Assembly (NCBI RefSeq): GCF_022803015.1
Contig: NZ_JAFKON010000007.1
Coordinates: forward strand, 186,001 to 250,000
Source of the DNA: Arthrobacter humicola
GTDB lineage: Bacteria > Actinomycetota > Actinomycetes > Actinomycetales > Micrococcaceae
Direction of reading: 5' to 3'
DNA length: 64,000 nt
The notes below the pieces were generated by a model. The model made no database searches. It was not told where the DNA came from and saw only the letters and a list, made by a program, of their open reading frames with translations. A program made the translations under genes and the position numbers. This document shows, piece by piece, positions 37,240-46,420 of the stretch (positions are counted from its first letter, which is position 1; the number at the start of each line of letters is the position of its first letter).

Positions 37240-40200
37240 GGATCCACCGCCTGGAGATTTCCGCGTTCGGCCCGTTTGCGGGCACGGAGCGGATCGACTT
37301 CGACCGCCTGAGCGCACACGGGCTCTTCCTGCTGAACGGCGCCACCGGCGCGGGCAAGACCAGCGTCCTGGACGCCATCTGCTTCGCCCTCTACGGATCG
37401 GTTCCCGGGGCCCGCCAGGACGGAAAGCGGCTGCGCAGCGACCACGCGGAGGCCGCCGCCGAGCCGCGCGTCACCTGCGAATTCTCGGCCAAGGGCCGGC
37501 ACTTCGAAGTCTCCCGCTCGCCCGCGTGGGACAAGCCGAGCGCCCGGGGCCGGAACGGCTTCACGGTCCAGCAGGCCAACACGCTGCTGCGCGAACGCAT
37601 CGACGGCGCGTGGGTGGAGAAATCGGGCAGGAATGATGAGGCCGGCGCCGAGATCACCGACGTCCTGGGCATGAACCGGGACCAGTTCACGCGCGTCGTC
37701 ATGTTGCCGCAGGGGGACTTCGCCGCGTTCCTGCGCTCCAAGGCGTCCGACCGTCTGGAGCTGCTGCAGAGCCTGTTCGGTACGCAGCGCTTTGAAGCCG
37801 TGGAACAGGAACTGTCCCGGCAGGCGCAGACCGCCAAGGCCGAGGTCGCCAACCTCAACGCGAAGCTGGACCTGCTGCTGGCACAGGCGGAGTCCGAAAC
37901 AGCGGCGCTCGAACTCGACCCCGACGGCGCCCCCGGCCGGGATGAACCCGATGCCCTGTTGGCCTGGCTCGACGCCGCAGCGGCAGCCGCCGTGGAGGGC
38001 CGGCGCAGCGCTGCCGGGGGAGCCGAGAAGCAGGCCGCCGACCAGGCGTCCCTGTTGGAGGCGGCGAACGCGCGGGCCAACCGCCACGCCAAACTCGCCG
38101 CCGCGGAACAGCGGCGGATCGACGCCGACGCCGCCGCCCCCGTCCTGGCGGGCAAGGCCGTCACACTGGGCCTGCACCGCCAGGCCGAAATGCTCGGCGG
38201 CCAGTTGCAGGCGGTCGAAAGCGCCGCGGCAGCCGAGGACCTGGCAGGAACGGCCCTGCTGGATGCGGCGCGGCAGCTGCGGTCCGCGGCCGCCACAGAC
38301 CCGGAGCTCGCCGGGCAGGACGTCCTCGACGCCGGCGTCCCCACCGCCGACGACGACGATGCCGACCCTGTCCGGGCGGGTAAATCCGTCATGTTGGACA
38401 GCGCGGCCGTCCGCGGAACCCTCGCCCGGCTGCGGTCCCTGAACGCCGTGCTCACCGAACGCCTGCCCGACGAAGCCCGGCTCCTCGGGCTCACACAGCG
38501 CGGCGGCCGGCTGCGCCTGCAACTGCAGGAGCTGGAAAAAGGACGGCTGGCCGGTGCCGCCGCACTGGACACCCTGCGCACTGAGTCGGCGGCCCTGTCC
38601 GCCGGCATCCGCCCCCTCGAGGAGCTGGCCGCGGAAGTCCAGTTGCGCACCAAGGAAGCCACGGCAGCGGACGAACTCGTGACCATCGTTGGCCGCTTCC
38701 TCGCCGCCGAGGCCGAGTGCGCGGCAACCGCCGGACAGCACGCCGCTGCCCTCAGCACGCACCAGGACCGGAGACAGCACTGGCTGGACCTCCGTGAGCA
38801 ACGGCTCACCAACGCCGCCGCCGAGCTCGCCACCCAGCTCCTGGCCGGGGTCCCATGTCCTGTCTGCGGCAGCCCTGAACACCCGGCGCCTGCCCCCGCA
38901 GCAGCCTCCGCCCTGGCCGTCGCCGAGGCCGAGAAAGCCGCGCAACAGGCCAGCGACACGGCAGAAGAAACCGTCGCCGCCCTAGGTCGTGAGCTCGCCG
39001 AGGCCCAACAGAACGTCGCCGTCCTGGCCGCCCAAGGCGGCAACACACCTGCCGGGGAAGCCCGTGAGGAGGCAGCCTTGGCCCGGGAACGGGCTGATGA
39101 CGCGGTCCGCGCTGCCACGGACCTTGCTGCCAGCCGGGCCCGGATGGCAGAACTCGAAGCGGAGATCGCCGACGCAGAGCGGGCGCAGGCCGACGCCGTC
39201 TCCGGCATCGCGCAGACGCAATCGACGATCGCCGAAATCGACGAACAGGCACAGGCCCTCGAAGCCACCCTGGACAAGCTGCGTGCCGGCCACGCGACCC
39301 TCGAACAGCGGATCGCCGCCCTGACGGCAACCACGGCGGTCCTGGAGCACGCCGACGCCGCACACTCGGCCCACGAACAGGCCGCCGCCCGCACCGCGGA
39401 GGCACGCCGGAACCTTGAAGAGGCCCTTCCCGGAGCCGGTTTCAGCACCGAAGCCGCGGCGCGGGAAGCGCTGTTGCCAGCGCCGGTGGCGACAAGCCTC
39501 GAAACGGCCATCCGGGCCGGACAGGACGAGGCCGCCAGGATCCAGGAACTGTTCGCCGGAGAGGACCTGGCCCTGGCGGCAGCCGAGCGGGCCGCCGGGG
39601 ACATCGTCAGCGACGCCGCCCTCGAGGAGCTCAGGACGGAATCGGCGGCGGCTGAACGCAAAGCCCGGGAAGCCATGCTTGCTGCCGGGCTGGCGGAAAA
39701 CTCGCTCCGGATACTCGGGCGCATCGCCGGCGACTACGCGGACCTCGCCGCCGCCGGCAGGGAACCGCGGGACCGGGCCGCGATGCTCACCGCGGTCGCG
39801 GACGCGGCCAAGGGCGGCGGAGACAACACCTACCGCATGAGCCTGAACAGCTACGTCCTCGCGGCCCGGCTCGAGCAGGTGGCCGTCGCTGCCTCCGAAC
39901 GCCTGATCGGTATGAGCGATGGCCGCTACACGCTGCAGCACACCGACGCCAAGGCAGCACGCGGCGCGAAGTCCGGCCTTGGCCTGGAGGTCGTGGACGA
40001 GTGGACCGGCCAGCGCCGGGACACCGCCACCCTCTCCGGCGGCGAGTCCTTCATGGCCTCACTGGCGCTGGCCCTTGGGCTGGCGGACGTCGTGCAGCAT
40101 GAGTCCGGCGGCGTGGACATCGAGACCCTTTTCGTGGACGAGGGCTTCGGCAGCCTCGACGAACAGGCGCTGGAACAGGTCATGGACGCCCTCGAAAGCC

Positions 40201-40334
40201 TCCGCGACGGCGGCCGGGTGGTGGGGCTCGTGAGCCACGTCGCCGAAATGAAGCAGCGCATCGGCACCCAGCTCCAGGTGGTCAAGGGCCGCAGCGGCTC
40301 CACCCTGCACATCAGCGACGACACCCGGGCCTGA
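37236..40334 (+). CDS. sbcC: Exonuclease SbcC (Rad50-like SMC ATPase)
   Basis: The 1032-residue protein is the SMC-type ATPase subunit of SbcCD. The N-terminal Walker A loop GATGAGKT lies at residues 35-42, followed by a first long Ala/Glu-rich coiled coil, then the zinc hook Cys541-Pro-Val-Cys544 at the middle, a second coiled coil, and the C-terminal ATPase half with LSGGESFMASLALALGLA and FVDEGFGSLDEQ. Length matches the family. The start is a GTG in the sbcD stop region. A very long minus-strand ORF across this gene is only its codon-bias shadow. Confidence 0.97.
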   Translation: MRIHRLEISAFGPFAGTERIDFDRLSAHGLFLLNGATGAGKTSVLDAICFALYGSVPGARQDGKRLRSDHAEAAAEPRVTCEFSAKGRHFEVSRSPAWDKPSARGRNGFTVQQANTLLRERIDGAWVEKSGRNDEAGAEITDVLGMNRDQFTRVVMLPQGDFAAFLRSKASDRLELLQSLFGTQRFEAVEQELSRQAQTAKAEVANLNAKLDLLLAQAESETAALELDPDGAPGRDEPDALLAWLDAAAAAAVEGRRSAAGGAEKQAADQASLLEAANARANRHAKLAAAEQRRIDADAAAPVLAGKAVTLGLHRQAEMLGGQLQAVESAAAAEDLAGTALLDAARQLRSAAATDPELAGQDVLDAGVPTADDDDADPVRAGKSVMLDSAAVRGTLARLRSLNAVLTERLPDEARLLGLTQRGGRLRLQLQELEKGRLAGAAALDTLRTESAALSAGIRPLEELAAEVQLRTKEATAADELVTIVGRFLAAEAECAATAGQHAAALSTHQDRRQHWLDLREQRLTNAAAELATQLLAGVPCPVCGSPEHPAPAPAAASALAVAEAEKAAQQASDTAEETVAALGRELAEAQQNVAVLAAQGGNTPAGEAREEAALARERADDAVRAATDLAASRARMAELEAEIADAERAQADAVSGIAQTQSTIAEIDEQAQALEATLDKLRAGHATLEQRIAALTATTAVLEHADAAHSAHEQAAARTAEARRNLEEALPGAGFSTEAAAREALLPAPVATSLETAIRAGQDEAARIQELFAGEDLALAAAERAAGDIVSDAALEELRTESAAAERKAREAMLAAGLAENSLRILGRIAGDYADLAAAGREPRDRAAMLTAVADAAKGGGDNTYRMSLNSYVLAARLEQVAVAASERLIGMSDGRYTLQHTDAKAARGAKSGLGLEVVDEWTGQRRDTATLSGGESFMASLALALGLADVVQHESGGVDIETLFVDEGFGSLDEQALEQVMDALESLRDGGRVVGLVSHVAEMKQRIGTQLQVVKGRSGSTLHISDDTRA

Positions 40335-40382
40335 GCCGGTCCCCGGGCCGGCGCCCCGGGATCGGGTATCATTGCTCTGTTA

Positions 40383-40435
40383 CCGGGTCGCGCGCATCGG
40401 GAGGAGGGACGATGCGCAGTATTTAGCGAACCCGG
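40383..40435 (+). promoter_or_regulatory. Structured leader of the MFS gene
   Basis: An inner 8-bp stem (GCGCATCG, 40392-40399, with CGATGCGC, 40410-40417) has a purine-rich loop GGAGGAGGGA. An outer 6-bp stem, CCGGGT (40383-40388) with ACCCGG (40430-40435), encloses it, with CGC/GCG pairs between. A possible -10 hexamer, TATCAT, is at 40367-40372. The loop holds the only good ribosome binding site, which serves a four-codon ORF starting in the stem. Confidence 0.65.
40412..40426 (+). CDS. Four-codon leader ORF (MRSI)
   Basis: ATG-CGC-AGT-ATT-TAG lies just downstream of an ideal GGAGGAGG in the hairpin loop. The stop is 14 bases before the ATG of the MFS gene, which itself has no clear ribosome binding site. 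The arrangement resembles leader-peptide attenuators of translation-inhibitor resistance genes; translation of this ORF is inferred and unproven. Confidence 0.45.
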   Translation: MRSI

Positions 40436-40440
40436 AAACC

Positions 40441-41886
40441 ATGAACCCTTCACCGACGTCTTTGGTGTCTACTCTTGACGCCCCACTGCCGCCGACCTAC
40501 GCGCAGCAGGCCCCCGCAATTTCGACCGACGCTCTGCCTGCCCCGGCGCCCGCAAAGGGCGGCCGCTACGCGCAGCTGCCGTTGCTCGCCGGCCGCAGCT
40601 TCATCCCCCTCGGGCTCTTCGCCCGCCTGCCGCTTGCCATGCTGACAGTCGGCGCCCTGACACTCGTCACCGCCGTCACAGGCTCGTACGCCGTGGGCGG
40701 CGCCGCGGCCGGCGCCGTCGGCATCGGTTCCGCACTCGGTGCCCCCGTCCTCGGCGTCCTCGCTGACCGGCTCGGCCAGCGCGGCGTCCTGCTCGTATCC
40801 GCCATCGCCAACACCGTGGCCATCGTTGCCCTGATCCTCACGGCCTACCTCATCCCCGGGGTCCACGACCTTGCCGCCGCGGTGCCCGTGCTGGCCGCGG
40901 CCTTCGTGGCCGGGGTGAGCTGCCCGCAGGTCGGTCCGCTGGCCCGCGTCCGCTGGATGGCGCTGACGTCCCAGACGTCCGGCTCCGGAACCCGTGCGGC
41001 CGGAAACTCCGCGGACCTGGACACCGCCCTTTCCTATGAGAGCACCGCGGACGAGCTCACCTTCGTGCTCGGCCCCGCACTCGTCGGAATCCTCGCCAGC
41101 CTGCTCGCGCCGTGGCTTCCGCTGGCCCTCGCCGCAGCACTGACAGTGGTCCTCGTACCCGTCTTCGCCGTCCACCCCACGCACCTTGCGGTGGTCCGCA
41201 CAACGAAGCGCCGGCCCGCCGGTCCGGCCGCAGGACACGCGGCCGGCCCGGCGGCCACTACGGCTGGGGACAACCACAGGGAAACCCGCACGGCAGCCCA
41301 GCGCGTCAAAACCTTCGCCGCCGTCGCCCTCCCCGTGCTGGCGATGGTGTGCATGGGCACGTTCTTCGGCTCCACCCAGACAGCACTGAGCTCTTTCTCC
41401 GCCAGCTTCGCCACCTCCGAACTCGCGGGCCTGCTCTACGCCGTCATGGGACTGAGCTCCGCCGCGGCCGCCCTCTCGGTCGCGTACTGGCCCCGGCGCT
41501 TCACGGTGAACACCCGCTGGATTGCCTGCGCGGCCCTCATGGCCGGCTTCGCATCACTGTTGTTGCTGCCCTCGACGGCGCTGCCCATGGTCCTTGTACT
41601 GCTGGTCCTGGGCCTGCCCGTTGGTCCGCTCATGGTCACTGTCTTCGCGATCGGCGGCCTCGTGGCCCCGGCCGGAAAGCTCGGCACGGTCATGACGGCC
41701 CTGGCCAGCGGCATTGTGGCCGGCACCGCGCTTGGATCCTCCATCGCCGGACAGCTGGCGCAGAACTTCGGGTATTCGACGGCCTTCCTGGTTCCGGTGT
41801 GCGCCGCCACGGCGCTGTTCCTGCTCGGAACGGCAGCCGCCGTCGTACTGCGGCAGCGCGGGAAGAAGACGGCCGCGGCCGCATAA
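40441..41886 (+). CDS. Major facilitator superfamily transporter
   Basis: The 481-residue protein has 12 apparent membrane helices and a cytoplasmic loop of about 60 residues between halves (with RRPAGPAAGHAAGPAA). The motif LADRLGQRGVL after helix 2 is the MFS motif A. It is not close to a sugar permease and looks like a drug or metabolite exporter, but the substrate is unknown. About 45 hydrophilic residues precede the first helix. The ATG at 40441 lies right after the hairpin leader. Confidence 0.88.
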   Translation: MNPSPTSLVSTLDAPLPPTYAQQAPAISTDALPAPAPAKGGRYAQLPLLAGRSFIPLGLFARLPLAMLTVGALTLVTAVTGSYAVGGAAAGAVGIGSALGAPVLGVLADRLGQRGVLLVSAIANTVAIVALILTAYLIPGVHDLAAAVPVLAAAFVAGVSCPQVGPLARVRWMALTSQTSGSGTRAAGNSADLDTALSYESTADELTFVLGPALVGILASLLAPWLPLALAAALTVVLVPVFAVHPTHLAVVRTTKRRPAGPAAGHAAGPAATTAGDNHRETRTAAQRVKTFAAVALPVLAMVCMGTFFGSTQTALSSFSASFATSELAGLLYAVMGLSSAAAALSVAYWPRRFTVNTRWIACAALMAGFASLLLLPSTALPMVLVLLVLGLPVGPLMVTVFAIGGLVAPAGKLGTVMTALASGIVAGTALGSSIAGQLAQNFGYSTAFLVPVCAATALFLLGTAAAVVLRQRGKKTAAAA

Positions 41887-41925
41887 ACCCCGACGGGACA
41901 GCGCCCTGCGGGACGGGGCGCGGGC

Positions 41926-42651
41926 TCAGCCCAGCTGCGCCTCGATGCGACGCGCCGCCTCGGTCAGGGCCGCGGCGACCTCGTCCGGATCCTGCGCGGC
42001 GCGGATATAGACGACGGCGAGGGCGGCCGGACGCCCGCCCGGAACACGCAGCGGCACCGCAATCGAGGACACACCGGGGATCACTTCATCATGGCTGGCG
42101 GCATAGCCGCGGTGCCGGGCCTCGGCCGCCTCGGACCGGTACGGGATGCCCGGGACCAGGGCCCGCCACTCCTGCTCCGGGAAGGCTGACTGGATCGCAA
42201 TTCCCGGCGCTCCTGCGCTGATGGGGTGCCGCGACCCCGGGTGCTGCACCACCGCGGCGCCGCTGTGCCGCGGATCCACGGTCACCAGCGTCACGCACTC
42301 CTCCCGGTCCCAGACCGCCACGAAAGCGCTCATGGTCAGGGTGTTGGCCAGCAGGGTCAGTTCCGGCAGCGCCGCCGTCTGCAGGTTCCGGGAGACCCCG
42401 CGGGCCAGGACCGCGAGGCCCGGGCCGGGCTGGACACGGCCGCCGTCGTCACGCACCAGCAGCGAGTGGTCCTCGAGCGTGCGCAGGATCCGGTAGGCCA
42501 CGGAGCGGTGGACGCCCATGGCGTCGGCGAGTTCGGCAATGGTCAGCGGCTGCTGGGCCTCGGCGAGGATCTCCAGCGCCCTGATACCGCGGGACAGCGT
42601 CTGGGACGGGGAAGCCTGGGCGGTGCCGGCATTCGGGGTCATGGGGTCCAT
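41926..42651 (-). CDS. IclR family transcriptional regulator
   Basis: The 241-residue regulator has an N-terminal winged helix-turn-helix (SQTLSRGIRALEILAEAQQ, MGVHRSVAYRILRTLEDH) and the C-terminal IclR effector domain (GVSSIAVPLRVPGGRPAALAVVYI). Such proteins often govern aromatic degradation genes and bind an aromatic or acid ligand. It is transcribed away from the flavin reductase/HpaB-like pair, and two matching palindromes lie in the shared promoter region. An in-frame ATG three codons downstream is an alternative start. Confidence 0.93.
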   Translation of the reverse strand: MDPMTPNAGTAQASPSQTLSRGIRALEILAEAQQPLTIAELADAMGVHRSVAYRILRTLEDHSLLVRDDGGRVQPGPGLAVLARGVSRNLQTAALPELTLLANTLTMSAFVAVWDREECVTLVTVDPRHSGAAVVQHPGSRHPISAGAPGIAIQSAFPEQEWRALVPGIPYRSEAAEARHRGYAASHDEVIPGVSSIAVPLRVPGGRPAALAVVYIRAAQDPDEVAAALTEAARRIEAQLG

Positions 42652-42721
42652 CCTAGGTGCGGGGTTACTGGACGCCGGGCTCGCCGGGCTACCCTTGTGT
42701 TCCGGCTCATGGTCAGCTAGC

Positions 42722-42756
42722 GTTCTATATGGGAACTGTTTGTTCGATTATAGAAC
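42722..42756. promoter_or_regulatory. Tandem GTTC-N7-GAAC operators
   Basis: Two copies of GTTC-N7-GAAC lie at 42722-42736 and 42742-42756. Their starts are exactly 20 bp apart, about two turns of the helix, between the divergent iclR and flavin reductase genes. IclR-family regulators often bind GTTCG-type palindromes such as this, so the adjacent regulator is the likely ligand. Confidence 0.7.
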
Positions 42757-42842
42757 ACAATTGCAGAACCCGACTAGAGAACACGGCTGATCCAAAGCAC
42801 ACCCACACCACGGTCGGGAAACGCAACGAACGCAAGGGATCA

Positions 42843-43379
42843 ATGATGATTGCCACGCCGCGCGGCCACGCCGGGGGCGCCCAGGGCCCCCTGTCAGCCC
42901 CGCGGGCCAACCACTTCCGGGGCAGCCTCGGCAGGTTTGCCACCGGCGTCGCGATCGTGACCTTCGACGGGGCCACAAAGCGCCACGGCATCACCGTGAA
43001 CTCCTTCACCTCGGTCTCGATGGACCCACCGCTGGTCCTGGTGAGCATCGCCCGTACCGCCAGGGCCCACGACGAACTCGCCGGCCGGCCCTTCACCGTG
43101 AACATCCTCGGCGCCGAGCAGCGGTACCTGGCCATGCACTTCGCCGGCCGGCCCGGCCCCGAGCCGCTGTGGGTGGAGGGGGGCACCGCGCCGCGGCTGT
43201 CCAACGTCCTCGCCTATTTCGAATGCAGGCCCTGGGCGGCGTACGACGGCGGCGACCACACCCTGTACATCGGCGAGGTAGTGGACTTCAACTACCGCAA
43301 CGGCGATGCGCTGGCGTTCGCCAACGGCACCTTCACTACCATTCCGGAAAGCCTGCTGGGCATGGAGGACCTGCTCTAG
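42843..43379 (+). CDS. Flavin reductase (HpaC-like)
   Basis: The 178-residue flavin reductase carries the flavin-binding domain seen in HpaC-type partners: FATGVAIVTFDGA, HGITVNSFTSVSMDPPLVLVSIA, PFTVNILGAEQ. It reduces free FAD or FMN with NAD(P)H and supplies it to the monooxygenase encoded next. Two ATG codons are in tandem at the start. It is the first gene after the tandem operators and is separated from the oxygenase gene by 55 bp. Confidence 0.9.
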   Translation: MMIATPRGHAGGAQGPLSAPRANHFRGSLGRFATGVAIVTFDGATKRHGITVNSFTSVSMDPPLVLVSIARTARAHDELAGRPFTVNILGAEQRYLAMHFAGRPGPEPLWVEGGTAPRLSNVLAYFECRPWAAYDGGDHTLYIGEVVDFNYRNGDALAFANGTFTTIPESLLGMEDLL

Positions 43380-43434
43380 CGCCGCGCCACATCCATTCAC
43401 ACAGCTCAGCTCAACGACGACTGGAGGACGACCA

Positions 43435-44889
43435 ATGGGTATCCGCACCGGACGGCAGTACCTGGACAAGCTCAATGCCATGACGCCGCATGTGGTGATC
43501 GACGGCGAGGTGGTCAGCGAGAAGATCGCCGAGCACCCGGCCTTCCGCAATGTGGCCCGCTCCTACGCCAGGCTCTTCGACATGCAGCATGATCCGCAGT
43601 ACCAGGATGCGCTCACTTACGCCTCACCCAGCACGGGGGACCTGGTCAGTGCCTCCTTCCTGGTGCCAAAGACCATCGAGGACCTCCAGCGGCGGCGCCG
43701 CGCCATCTCCACCTGGGCCGAGTCCTCCAACGGCTTCCTTGGCCGCTCCGGGGACTATATGAACTCCGCGCTGACCGCGCTGGGCACGGCGGGGAAGTGG
43801 TTCGCGCAGGCGGATCCGAAGTTCGGCGAGAACATCCGCAACTACTACGAGTGGGCCCGGGAAAACGACGTGCTCGCCACCCACACCCTCATCCCGCCGC
43901 AGGTCAACCGGTCCGTTTCCGGTTCGGAACAGCTCGGCGGCCAGCTCTCGGCCCGGATCGTGGAGGAGCGCGGGGACGGGATCGTCATCCAGGGCGCGCG
44001 CATGCTCGCCACCATCGCCCCGATCGCCGACGAACTGCTCGTGTTTCCGTCCACGGTCCTGCGGGGCACCCCGGAGGACGCCCCCTACTCGTACGCGTTC
44101 GCCATCCCCAACGACGCCCCTGGCCTGCGCTACCTCTGCCGCACCTCGCTGTACAACGGCGGCAGCACCCACGACGAGCCGCTGGCCTCGCGCTATGAGG
44201 AAATGGACGCCGTCGCGGTTTTTGACCACGTCTTCGTGCCCAACGAGCGCATCTTCATGCTGGGCCACCCGCAGCTGTGCAACAGTTTCTACACCGAGAC
44301 CGGGGCCGGCGCGCTCATGACCCACCAGGTGGTCACCCGCACGATCGCCAAGAGCGAGTTCTACCTGGGCCTGGCATCGGAACTGGCCGAATCGATCGGC
44401 ATCGACGGATTCCAGCACATCCAGGAGGACATCGCAGAGCTGATTATCGACGTCGAAATCGGCAAGGCTCTGGTCCGCGCGTCCGAGGCCGACGCCGGAC
44501 TCAACGACGCCGGCGTCATGCTGCCGAAGTGGTCCACCCTGAACGCCGCCCGCAACTGGTACCCGAAGATCGCCCAGCGCTTCCCGCAGATCATCCGGAA
44601 GTTCTCGGCGTCGGGCCTCATGGCCCTGCCGGGGGAGGCGGACGTCAACAGCGAGGCCCGGGAGGACATCGAACTGTACCTGCAGGGCAAGACCCTGACC
44701 GGCCCCGAGCGGGTCCGGCTGTTCAAACTGGCCTTCGATGCCTCGATCTCCGGGTTCTCCGGGCGCCAGTCGCTCTACGAGTACTTCTTCTTCGGAGACC
44801 CCGTCCGCATGGCCGGCGCCCTGGTCAACACCTACGACCGCGGGCCGGTCCGGGCCAGGGTCCGCGAGCTGCTCAACCGCACCGACTGA
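43435..44889 (+). CDS. Aromatic ring hydroxylase, HpaB family oxygenase
   Basis: The 484-residue FADH2-dependent monooxygenase belongs to the 4-hydroxyphenylacetate 3-monooxygenase/phenol hydroxylase family (Thermus-size, shorter than E. coli HpaB at 520). It hydroxylates a phenol ortho to the hydroxyl. Pieces include RTGRQYLDKLNAM, NRSVSGSEQ, the flavin-binding TSLYNGGSTHDEP, and LSEAR-like C-terminal helices. A GGAGG site precedes the ATG. No ring-cleavage genes are adjacent, so the substrate (4-hydroxyphenylacetate, phenol or a substituted phenol) is not resolved. Confidence 0.9.
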   Translation: MGIRTGRQYLDKLNAMTPHVVIDGEVVSEKIAEHPAFRNVARSYARLFDMQHDPQYQDALTYASPSTGDLVSASFLVPKTIEDLQRRRRAISTWAESSNGFLGRSGDYMNSALTALGTAGKWFAQADPKFGENIRNYYEWARENDVLATHTLIPPQVNRSVSGSEQLGGQLSARIVEERGDGIVIQGARMLATIAPIADELLVFPSTVLRGTPEDAPYSYAFAIPNDAPGLRYLCRTSLYNGGSTHDEPLASRYEEMDAVAVFDHVFVPNERIFMLGHPQLCNSFYTETGAGALMTHQVVTRTIAKSEFYLGLASELAESIGIDGFQHIQEDIAELIIDVEIGKALVRASEADAGLNDAGVMLPKWSTLNAARNWYPKIAQRFPQIIRKFSASGLMALPGEADVNSEAREDIELYLQGKTLTGPERVRLFKLAFDASISGFSGRQSLYEYFFFGDPVRMAGALVNTYDRGPVRARVRELLNRTD

Positions 44890-44941
44890 CCCGCGGAAGA
44901 CACTTTCCGGGAATATGTGTGCCTTATCACATCTTTCATAG

Positions 44942-44977
44942 TAGTATTCAGGATACTAACTGACCGTTCGATCAGTA
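44942..44977. promoter_or_regulatory. Two adjacent palindromes upstream of the MHS transporter
   Basis: TAGTAT-TCAGG-ATACTA (44942-44958) is followed immediately by ACTGACCG-TT-CGATCAGT (44959-44977 region, 7 of 8 arm positions match). They sit about 75 bp upstream of the transporter ATG. They do not match the GTTC-N7-GAAC operator upstream of the flavin reductase, so another regulator is implied. Confidence 0.5.
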
Positions 44978-45049
44978 ATTCACGAGGCATCAGTTATCCA
45001 CTTCGCACCCACCCCGGGCAGTACCTCTGCCCCCAGCAACGGAGTTCCA

Positions 45050-46405
45050 ATGACCGTAACTTCATCCGTAGATTCTGAGGCGGGTCCCAGCAGCAAACAC
45101 GAGGAACGCAAGGTCCTCGCCGGGACCCTGGTCGGCACCACCATCGAGTGGTACGACTTCTTCATTTTTGCCCAGCTGACAGCAACGCTGCTCTCGCCGT
45201 TGTTCCTGGCCCCGCTGAACGACTCCAACCCGGGCCTGGCGCAGATCCTGTCCTTCGCCCTGATCGGCATCAGCTTCCTCTTCCGCCCGCTCGGCGCGAT
45301 CGTCGCCGGCCACCTCGGCGACCGCCTCGGCCGCAAGGCCATGCTGGTCTTCACCCTGATCATGATGGGCGCTGCCACGGCCCTGATCGGCATGCTGCCC
45401 ACCTACGCGCAGATCGGCGTCTGGGCCCCGATCCTCCTGATCCTGCTCCGCGTCATCCAGGGCTTCTCCGCCGGTGGCGAATGGGGCGGCGCTGCCCTGA
45501 TGGCCGTGGAGCACGCTCCGAAGAGCAAGCGCGGCCTGTTCGGCGCCTACCCGCAGATCGGCGTTCCGGTCGGCATGATCCTCGCCACCGGCCTGCTGTA
45601 CTTCCTCAACACCTCCATGTCCAAGGAAGACTTCGCGTCCTGGGGCTGGCGTGTGCCGTTCCTGCTCTCCATCGTGCTGATCATCGTCGGCTACCTGATC
45701 CGCCGGGCGGTCGCCGAGAGCCCCGTCTTCAAGGAGATGCAGGACCGCAAGGAAGAAAGCAAGGCGCCCCTGGGCGAGCTGCTCCGCAAGCACAAGAAGG
45801 CCGTCCTCTACTCGACGATGATCTTCATCGGCAACAACGCCGCAGGCTACCTGCTGATTGCCTTCTTCATCTCCTACGCCACCAAGACGCTGAAGATGCC
45901 CACCCCGCAGATCCTGCTCGCCACGACGCTGGCCTCCTTCGGCTGGCTGATCTTCACCCTGGTCGGCGGCTGGCTCTCGGACAAGATCGGCCGCGTCAAG
46001 ACCTTCCTGATCGGCTACGGCATTGTCTTTGCCTGGATGATCCCGATGTTCGCCCTGATCGACACCAAGAACATCCTGCTCTACGGCGTCGCGCTGTTCG
46101 TCCTCACGGTCGGCCTGGGCCTGTCCTACGGCCCCATGTCCGCCATGTACGCCGAGATGTTCCCGCCGGAGGTGCGCTACTCGGGCATCTCGATCGGCTA
46201 CGCCTTCGGTGCGATCCTCGGCGGCGCGTTCGCGGCCACCATCGCGGAAGTCCTCCTGCAGGGCACCCACTGGACCGGCTCCATCGGCATCTACATCATG
46301 ATCCTCTGCGTCATCTCCGCCGTCGGCGTCCTGCTGACCGGGGAAACGAGGGGCCGCCCGCTCGGCGTCGCGCACCACGCGCCGGCCGAAGCCGCAAAGC
46401 ACTAG
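45050..46405 (+). CDS. MFS transporter, metabolite:H+ symporter (MHS) family
   Basis: The 451-residue protein has 12 helices and typical MHS features: GTLVGTTIEWYDFFIFAQL, GDRLGRKAML (motif A), GGEWGGAALMAVEHAP, and a C-terminal MFPPEVRYSGISIGYAFGAILGGAF. Family members import organic acids such as benzoate, shikimate or alpha-ketoglutarate with protons. Position after the HpaB-like hydroxylase makes an aromatic acid a reasonable substrate guess. Confidence 0.92.
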   Translation: MTVTSSVDSEAGPSSKHEERKVLAGTLVGTTIEWYDFFIFAQLTATLLSPLFLAPLNDSNPGLAQILSFALIGISFLFRPLGAIVAGHLGDRLGRKAMLVFTLIMMGAATALIGMLPTYAQIGVWAPILLILLRVIQGFSAGGEWGGAALMAVEHAPKSKRGLFGAYPQIGVPVGMILATGLLYFLNTSMSKEDFASWGWRVPFLLSIVLIIVGYLIRRAVAESPVFKEMQDRKEESKAPLGELLRKHKKAVLYSTMIFIGNNAAGYLLIAFFISYATKTLKMPTPQILLATTLASFGWLIFTLVGGWLSDKIGRVKTFLIGYGIVFAWMIPMFALIDTKNILLYGVALFVLTVGLGLSYGPMSAMYAEMFPPEVRYSGISIGYAFGAILGGAFAATIAEVLLQGTHWTGSIGIYIMILCVISAVGVLLTGETRGRPLGVAHHAPAEAAKH

Positions 46406-46420
46406 CAACCAGGCAAGCAC

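Noticed and set aside
37391..39724. A 777-residue minus-strand ORF across sbcC
   Set aside because: It is an antisense shadow of the GC-rich sbcC codons, is Ala/Ser/Arg-rich without any domain, and sbcC itself has complete motifs.
40383..40435. A tRNA or known riboswitch in the MFS leader
   Set aside because: No D, anticodon or T arms are present and no known riboswitch core is recognisable; a leader-peptide attenuator fits better.
42843..46405. A complete 4-hydroxyphenylacetate degradation cluster
   Set aside because: Only the two-component hydroxylase, regulator and a transporter are present; no ring-cleavage dioxygenase or downstream enzymes lie here.
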